This document shows, one piece after another, positions 52,401-61,400 of a stretch of DNA of 64,000 nt; within the stretch, counting starts at the first letter, position 1, and each line of letters opens with the position of its first letter. The notes below the pieces were generated by a model that was given only the letters and a program-made list of their open reading frames with translations, had not been told where the DNA came from and did not search any database. The translations under genes were made by a program, and so were the position numbers. The stretch is from contig OZ024872.1 of NCBI GenBank assembly GCA_964017185.1, positions 45,098,188 to 45,162,187 on the forward strand, given 5' to 3'. Origin of the DNA: Rugalucina vietnamica (lineage: Eukaryota > Mollusca > Bivalvia > Lucinida > Lucinidae).

Positions 52401-55400
52401 CCTCCTGTTTATCGTCCTGAGCTGTGATGGTTGGCAATAACACCAAAGCCCGCTGTAAAATACTCCTGACTGTAGTCTTCCCGCCCCCTGTTGGGCCAAC
52501 CAACATGACACCATGCCGGACCATGATCTGATTGTACAGCTGCTTAACCTTCTCTATCTGATGAGGCCAGATCTGTAAGCTCTGCTCTCGTACAGACATT
52601 GATATGGCTTTCTGAAAAGAATAATTTTGGTTTGAATTTTAATCATAAATGGCTTATAATTTTGAGGATAGCATAGCTACATTTTGTATATTTATCTTTC
52701 AATGTCTGAATATCTTTTTTGGTAAAGCAATGTAAGAAAGTTGTATGACATACGTACATGGTAGTTATTTTCGTTTGATAGATATACTGTATCGAACAAT
52801 CCCATATCTGTTGAAGTATCGAATTTCCTTTTAGTAATGTGTTTAGCCCTCAAATTGTCATTAAATCCGATTCATTTCATGAAATTACAAGGTATGTGCC
52901 TAACTTATGCTAAACCTACAGAAATCTGGGACTCTAAGTACTTTTTTTGAATTGTTAAAATATGGAATCATCATGTAGTCGAACCTTCAAAGATCATACA
53001 TTAAAATATTTACTTTTTTAATGTAGGAAATAATCTTGCTTGCTTTTTCATTTTGAACTGAAACTAACATGAACCAATGCAAAGTTAATCATTCTGATGA
53101 TTCCAGAACAAAGTTGTCAATAATACCAACCTCCAACACGCCATGATCAGGGTCTGGTGGTTTGACCCCTGGGAACAGGTCAGCCAGGATACTCTCAAAC
53201 AGTGGTACATCCTCAGCCAGAAACTTAGGCAGATTGGCCTCTCTTAGGGAGTGGATAAGGATGAAAGATTCCTCTTTCTCTGTAAGCTTTTGTTTCATGG
53301 CATCAAACCTTCATTGGGGATGAAAAAAACAATAGTTTTTGCAATCAATTAAGATTCGATAGATTTGTTTAGGCTGACAGTAGTTATTTTATTCCAAAAA
53401 CTTCAAATCTGAGAAAAGTAAGTATTTTGCCTAAGTTTTAAGTAGATACAGCAATAATTTGTAAATTGCTTCACAAAGTAATACAAAAACTTTTATATGC
53501 CAAACAAAGAATTCTTACATTCTTGAGAAGACAATGAAGGCAGCAACTACAATCTAGCAAAAAGATATGAACAATGTAACCAGTAATCCATCAATTTCTT
53601 ACTTTTGTTGAGCCTGCAGTCTCCCATGGCCTGCCATAACTAACACTGACTTAATGGCTCTCATTCCAAAGTCATAGTGGTCCTGCTGAGACAGTTGTCG
53701 ACTCGCCAGCTGATACAGGTTCACAATCTTCCCTGACAGGGACTTGGCATCCTGGAAGCCCTCGGAGAACAACATGATCTCAGCGATTAGAGGGTAGTCA
53801 GGGACCATCATGGCAACTTGTCGGAACAGGGATTTGAGGTTGTCAGGTAGTTCTACTCGACCAGCATAGCTGCAGATAGATAAGTGTTTTATCATACATT
53901 TTTATCTATCATGCGTTTAGGAAAAAAATTACCTACCTCCCACTTTGAATGAAATCACTTTTACATAGGAAAGATTCAAATTTCATATCTCTATCCCCCA
54001 CAGTTTAACAAATATCCTTATACGCTGTTTTACAAAAAACAAAGGCGCAGATCAGCTGTGCAGTTTTCCCTACTCAAATAGTGCAATCCCTCTTCTTCTT
54101 AGCATGTTTCTGTGACTTTTTCAGGCCAGTTTGTGTCGAGCCTGGTCGGAAACCAGATTGTTGGTTTACTCACTCGTAAGGCTTAATTGTAATGAACCTT
54201 CTTCAAAAAGCCTTTATGTTTGTTTGTTTGTTTGTTTATTTGTTCTCCTTACCTGGGATTCATGGTGATGAAATATCCACAAGTAGCGTTCAGTTTGATA
54301 TCCTTCCCTTCAAACATGAACATCGGAGCATTGGCATCCTTAGCATTTTTGATGGTCAGAATCTGCTGGGCAACGACAGACAGAACTTCAAGGTCTATTC
54401 TGTTGAACTCGTCAAAGCAGCACCAGCTTCCAGACTGTGAGAGGCCAGAGAAGAACTTGCCCAGCATCTTGTAGTCAAGGCCCTCTGAACAGTTGAAGAC
54501 TACACACTGTTTACCCATGGCCTGCAAGAAAATTCTAAATGTTTTTTCTAAGGTTAGCCTAGTAAATTGGAAACAGATCAGACCTGAAAATTGCCCACCT
54601 TTGCTAAATCTTTGACTGCTGGTCCTGCAGTTGACCCTCCCAGATGCAGGTGTATAACACCTGTTAATGTCAGGTAACACCTGTCAGTCAGTCATGTTAC
54701 CAAAAGTCTCTTCAGTTAACTACATTGACCTACCTTAGCCAGATCCTTGACAGTTTCAGTTTTCCCTGTGCCTGCCGGTCCTGCAGGTGACCCTCCTAGG
54801 TGCAGGTGTAGGGCACCTGTCAGGGTTAGGTAACACCTGTCAGTCAGCTGTGTTACCAAAAGTCTCTTCAGTTAACTACATTGACCTACCTTAGCCAGAT
54901 CCTTGACAGTTTCAGTTTTCCCTGTGCCTGCCGGTCCTGCAGGTGACCCTCCTAGGTGCAGGTGTAGGACACCTGTCAGGGTTAGGTAACACCTGTCAGT
55001 CAGCTTTGTTACCAAAAGTCTCTTCAGTTAACTACATTGACCTACCTTAGCCAGATCATTGACAGTTTCAGTTTTCCTTGTGCCTGCTGGTCCTGCAGGT
55101 GACCCTCCTAGGTGCAGGTGTAGGGCACCTGTCAGGGTTAGGTAACACCTGTCAGTCAGCTGTGTTACCAAAAGTCTCTTCAGTTAACTACATTGACCTA
55201 CCTTAGCCAGATCCTTGACAGTTTCAGTTTTCCCTGTGCCTGTCGGTCCTGCAGGTGACCCTCCTAGGTGCAGGTGTAGGGCACCTGTCAGGGTTAGGTA
55301 ACACCTGTCAGTCAGCTATGTTACCAAAAGTCTCTTCAATTAACTACATTGACATACCTTAGCCAGATCCTTGACAGTTTCAGTTTTCCCTGTACCAGCT

Positions 55401-58400
55401 GGTCCTGCAGGTGACCCTCCTAGGTGCAGGTGTAGAGCACCTGTTAATGTCAGGTAACACCTGTCAGTCAGTGGTGTGATCACAAGCCTAGAGGAACAGC
55501 CCAGGTACTCGTAGCCATATAGGAAAGAGGCATTACTCTGGTAAACTTGGCAGTTATTGGTGGTCTCATCCCATTCATATCGCAGTTGCCTGCAAGAAAC
55601 ATTACGAAAACTTGTCCATGCAATAGACAGAGATTTTTTCAGCTGTAAAAAAAAAAGAAGGAAATTTCATCAGAAAAATCTTGATATTTTTCTTATTTTT
55701 GCTCCAAAACATAGAGTGTGGGTACTCCTTAGAACTGCCTCGGCAAATAGGTATACCCCTGCATACCCCATTTTTGCTATATAAAAGTGGGGTTCAATGG
55801 GGTATTCACTGCACGAACATGTTTTCCTGATGGGATGTCAAAATTTACAGGATTTCAATTTTGAAGTAAAATAACATTGAGAATAACAAACACAGAATAC
55901 ACTTTTCTTGCTCAAGCCTCTCTGATCTCTAAAGCTAAAGCTTAGGAAAAGTAACATGGAATTTCACTTTGAGTTGAAAAGAGTGACATAAAAAGAGCAA
56001 AAATCATCTCAGCTGCATTAAGTAGAGAGGATTGCTATAGCTTGGTTGAATTGTCATAACAAAAAAAAAAAGCACCATAGATTAAACTCAGCAACTTCTA
56101 TTTAGAATTTATTCATAATTTTTGTTCAAGTACATACTTTGTCCATTCGAAGTCATCCCTCTTGGTGACATCTTGGCTGATCATATTACTAATGATATCA
56201 CGACTGTGAACGTCAATGGTCAGCAACGCCTCTATACTCATGGTCTGATAAGCCGGCATGTTTCCCGACACTAGGCCCGCCAGGCTGCTCAGGTGATCTA
56301 TCATCTTGTCTTTGACCTCTACCAGGGCTGCTTTGGGGTCGGACTGGTCGAAAGCTCTCACCACATCCTTGTTGAACATAATCTGAGCCTGGAAACAGAA
56401 ATTGAGAATTTGCATTTAGGGCTGTTAAACAGTTTTGTAGACAGTGTCCAAAATTAAGCTGATTTTGGTAGTTAAAGCCATTTTCAAACAAGTCATTCAA
56501 TTTTTTGCATGTGAAAAAACAAATCCACTGCAAATGAGCCGCCTCATGAGAAAACCAACAATCTGCATAGGCGAAAACAAAGGCGCAGATCAGCTTCGCG
56601 GTAACCGCGAAGCTGATCAGCGCCTTTGTTTTCGCTACACGGATAGTACAATTCCTCTTCTACTTAAATCCGAAATTTCAAGCTTCTAGCCCTTTTCTGT
56701 TACTGTGCAGGCCGGTTTGTATCAGACCTGTTCGAAAACCACATTGTTGGTTTTCCCATGAGATGGCTCAAATATCAATGACATTTCATCAGCCCACCAT
56801 ATTTCTAGGATCTAGCAATTATCACATAAGCACTAGTATAGAAACACAAATGGCTTGAAAAATTTAGATACATATCATCAATATATTGCAAAACAAAATT
56901 AATCAGCATCTCAATGAAATAATACTTTACAGATAAAGCCAAATCAAAACCTGAGCTATGAGCGTTGTCTAACTACATGTGACCTGAATACAATTCACAC
57001 AAAAAAGTTGGTTTGTTTGGTGATTATAGAGCAGTTCACAATCAATACTTACCACTGTAAGAACAACTTGTCCAGGATGTTTGAGAACCCACTCCTTCAG
57101 ATCAATCCCTAGCCAGTCGGACAAACCTAGCTTCAGATGTCTGCAAAGAAACATCACAGCAGTTAAAAGGCAGCATCAAGACATCATGATTGAACAGGTT
57201 TTATAATAACACTTTATAATATTCAGTAGAAGGAGGGAAAACAGAATAAACAATCAACAACCATAGTGGTTTGACTTTTTACTGGAATGACATGTTTTGG
57301 TTGTTCTACAAACTTTTTCAACCTCAGGATATCATACATGTACACAATTTCTTGTACGTGTACTAAAAGATATGTTAGTGTAGTTTTCTGATGAATCATC
57401 TTTTGAGATATTTGATGGCTGCAAAGGAGATTAGTTTTGTACTGATACTACATGTATTTCAATCATGAAATAAACTTTTTATCATTATTACTCTCACTAT
57501 TACTTTCAAAAGAAGTAAGACAGCTAAGAAATAAAATCAAGGAGCAGACTTACTTTTTGACAGTTTCAAACATTCCACTTTCCACATTCAGTAGCCATCT
57601 TACCACTTCTCCTCTGGCCCGCACTTTCCTGCAAGGTAAAAACCAATGTAAAGATGTAAATCTAGCACAAAATAAGATATATGTTTACAAAAAGCAAAGT
57701 ATGTCTGAGGTCTTCATGAATTTTATCTTAACTGGTTTGAACAAAACAAAACATGCACCAAAAATAACATTTGCAAATTACCAATTCAAACGATCAAATT
57801 TAAAATAACCAATGACAAACTTTGCTATTAAGTTCCATGGATGAAACAGAAATTCAAACAAAGTCAAAGATAACCAAGACAGAGTTACCTTCCCATCGGT
57901 ACCACTTCTCCCTCAGCTGACATCATTGACATCACAGTGGGCTGTTGCCGTGGCAACTGTTTGATCTCTAAGGACTTGATGTTGCCAAAACACTTCCCAA
58001 GGTGGGGCTGAAATGAGAAGGAAAGGTGTCTATTTCTATGCTTACAGAATTCCATGGTGAGTCAAGTAATCTATCAAGAAACATTTTATAGATTTCAGAA
58101 AGTAGCAAAGTGTTAGTTACATTTGTTTCTGAACTAAGGATAGGAATAAAATCTCAGGATTTTCATCTCAAAATCACCAGCATATCATTTTTTTCTAAAG
58201 AAAATTTCCTTGTTTTGTGACTTAACAAAGCCGCTGAAATACATATTCATCATTTATGAAGGAAACTGTTTTGGCCTTAAATGTTGGGGAAACTGCACCA
58301 TAAGCTATGATAGTGAAAACAAATATGATATATATTCAGTGTGCACGGTTTTATTATCACTGAAGTGAATATATATATGATAGATGATGTGAATTTCAAA

Positions 58401-61400
58401 ACGTACAAACAACAAGAGCACATACATATCCTTTCCATACATAATTGTCAATTGTTAAAAAATCTTTTTCAATGTCTTACCAGGTAATATTTGCCCTGCA
58501 ATGATTGTTTCAAACTATATTTCAACTTTTTCATTAATGCACAACAAGTCAGGATTCTCAGTGCCTTGTTTCTTAACCCGATACACTCCAGTGTATGTGA
58601 TTTTAGGTCTACTACCTGATTAAGATTTCATGATATATTCCCTCTACAGCTTGAAAAGACTTTACTACATTACAAAACACTTCAAACTTTAGAAACAATT
58701 ACAGCAATTTGAAAGTTGGATGAGTGAATTTTGGTTTAGCATCCCAGTCAACAATCCCAGTCAACAAACTTTCAGTATTGTCATATTGGAGGGCTTCCTA
58801 CTACATATTGTGTAGCTAAACCAGATCTATTCGGAGTAATGATAGCTCCAATGTTTTACCTGTACAGCATTTGGATCATTGGACTGTCCTAGAATTTCCA
58901 ACAATTCATCATTACTGAGGAAGTAGAATCTAGGGAAGACAACTCTCTTAGAATCCAGATGATCCTGAAACAGAGATGAAATCTACAGTTATGGTCCCTG
59001 AAATACATGTACTATCGCTGGTACAAAGAACAAGAATTCTCACTAGCCACGATCGAGATATAGGTAAATTAAATCTTATCTGGAAAAAGTTGTACATGTA
59101 TTTACTGTCATAATTCATGGAACAGCTCTTCTTTTACCAATAATACACAGCACCCATGAAAACAAGACTAAAGGTGATTCAGTTACAAAAGAGATAACAA
59201 TTTAGCCCTCGACAAAACACTTCAATAATGCTGTTGCAATGATAACCTTCTTGTCTTTACCAGTTGAATAGCCCATCAATTTTTCTTATCTATTTGTTTT
59301 TGCTGCCTTTTCTATTTTTCACTACACCATTGTAAGGATTTAAGCATTCATACCTCAAGACATTTCTGTATTTTCTCCAGTGAGACATTACAAGACTGTA
59401 AAGTCTCTAGTGTCCCTGTGGCTGTGGCACATTTCATGGCATTTGGTCGGTCCTGAACCTTCCTCATGATCTCTTTCCAGGCCTTGTCTACCTGGTTAAA
59501 CATCTGAGATTCATTGGGTAATTGCCTGGAAAAGACAAATATTTATCATGCAAAATCCTGAAAATGGTTACTTCAAAATGTTTACATTCTTTCACATAAT
59601 TTAGACAAAACTGAGACAAGCTCGAGCAAAAACTGACAAATTTAAGTAACAATAACCATCTTTGGGTTATCAATGCAGACCCATGTCAAACTTACTCTCA
59701 AAAAAACTTTTTCTTACTGCAGTCTCCATCTTCACAACATTTGCACATAATGCTCTAAATTTTAATGCTGCCATATTCTAAGTTTTATGTTTGTAGGAGC
59801 AACATGCTAGCATAATGAAAGCCTTTGTAATTTTTTGTATAAAGATATTCAAGCATACCTGGAAATATCTGGTGTAGAAAAGATTTGCTCCAGATACAGC
59901 CAGTTCCTCTGGCAATTCATCCATTCCTCCAGAGTCTTGGCAAATATATTCAGTTTCCTCTCCCACTCCTCTACCTGGGGCTTAATCGGCCCCACATATC
60001 TGGAGCCCCTAATGGTTGCTATGGTAACCTGACTCTCCTCCAGCTGAGCCATGATGTCGTCGGCCCCAGCAATGATGAAGGTGTCTCTCTCGGGGTGGGC
60101 AATGTAGCGGAAGTCGGTGCATTGCCACAGGTCAACAATCTGGAAAACAAGGCAGTATTGTAGTTGCGAAATAGAACTGAATATATGCAATGTCATGCAC
60201 CAGCCATTTGCAACCACACAAAAATGTCAGTGCAATGAAAAATTAAATGACTAGGGTGGGGGAATTAGCTGTTGTTGTTTTGTTGTTGTTGTTGCTGTTT
60301 TTTGGGTTTTTTTTACCCTATGACTTGACCCCGCAGTTCAAAGCTTATGGCAGGTTTACTGGATAAAAAAGTCAAATTCTCATGTATCCCAGGGCCTGGG
60401 GGCCATGGTTACAAATGATAGGTATAGATAGGTATGCTTTAAATTATGTACTAAGAAGTCAGATTTTTATGAGCTGCATTCTTATAAATTCTTGAAAAAG
60501 AAGAAAATAATGTCATTACCTTTTGCAGCATGCTCTCCAGTGTAGCTTCATTGCTGGCTGTTGTTGAGATATCTTGAATCTTCTCTTTGTGCTTGAATAT
60601 CTGTAATAAAATAACTGTGTAACAAGAAAGTAGCATTTCAATCACCGACTTTCCCTTACAAATTAGTCTAGTCAAAGACTTGATACTTTCTGAATAGCTT
60701 GTCGGCAACTCCTACTGATTGTCAATGTTTTGATCTGCGGACATCAGAGGTTCTGGCAAGTCTGTGTTGACTTGACGTTTTTACTTTCATATGTCTAGTA
60801 AAGTTTATTTTCTTCAAGCTACAAAAGCAGATATATTAAATGCAGGTTCATAATAATAATCTTTATTTAAAGTCGCATACATATATAAACAATCAACTTA
60901 AGGTCTGTAGAGCTTTTTATTGCGACTATCTAAGAACATATAACACATATATACATACTGAAAGAGCTTTTTATTGCGACTATCTAAGAACATATAACAC
61001 ATACATGTATATACATACTGAACTGTGGAAATGTGACTTGCTCAAGGCCATAACAGACGACACCCCTGACAAGGATCGAACCAGGGACTGTGACAGTCCG
61101 CTTCACAAATCCTTCAGATTAAAATCATGCAAAACTGAAAATTCACTGCACATTGAGACTGACATATTTTGATGAAATTGTTGCACACTGAGATTAACAT
61201 ATTTTGATGAAATTGTATATGTAAAATCATATAAACTCACATTCATTTCCAGCAGACTCCCCAGTGTGAAGGACTTGTCTTTACTGATGGTCTTCCCTAT
61301 CAGTCTCTCTATCTGTTGCCAATGTCTCGGCCTCAGGAACTGGTTCCTTAAGCTAGTGATCACTGGCATTCCTTGTTTGAAGTCCATTACTTTCTCTTTC

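Noticed and set aside
54734-55357. Several dynein P-loop copies all spliced together into one transcript
   Set aside because: Spacers between copies are about 42 bp, shorter than usual animal introns, and the upstream acceptor-like sequence is weak.
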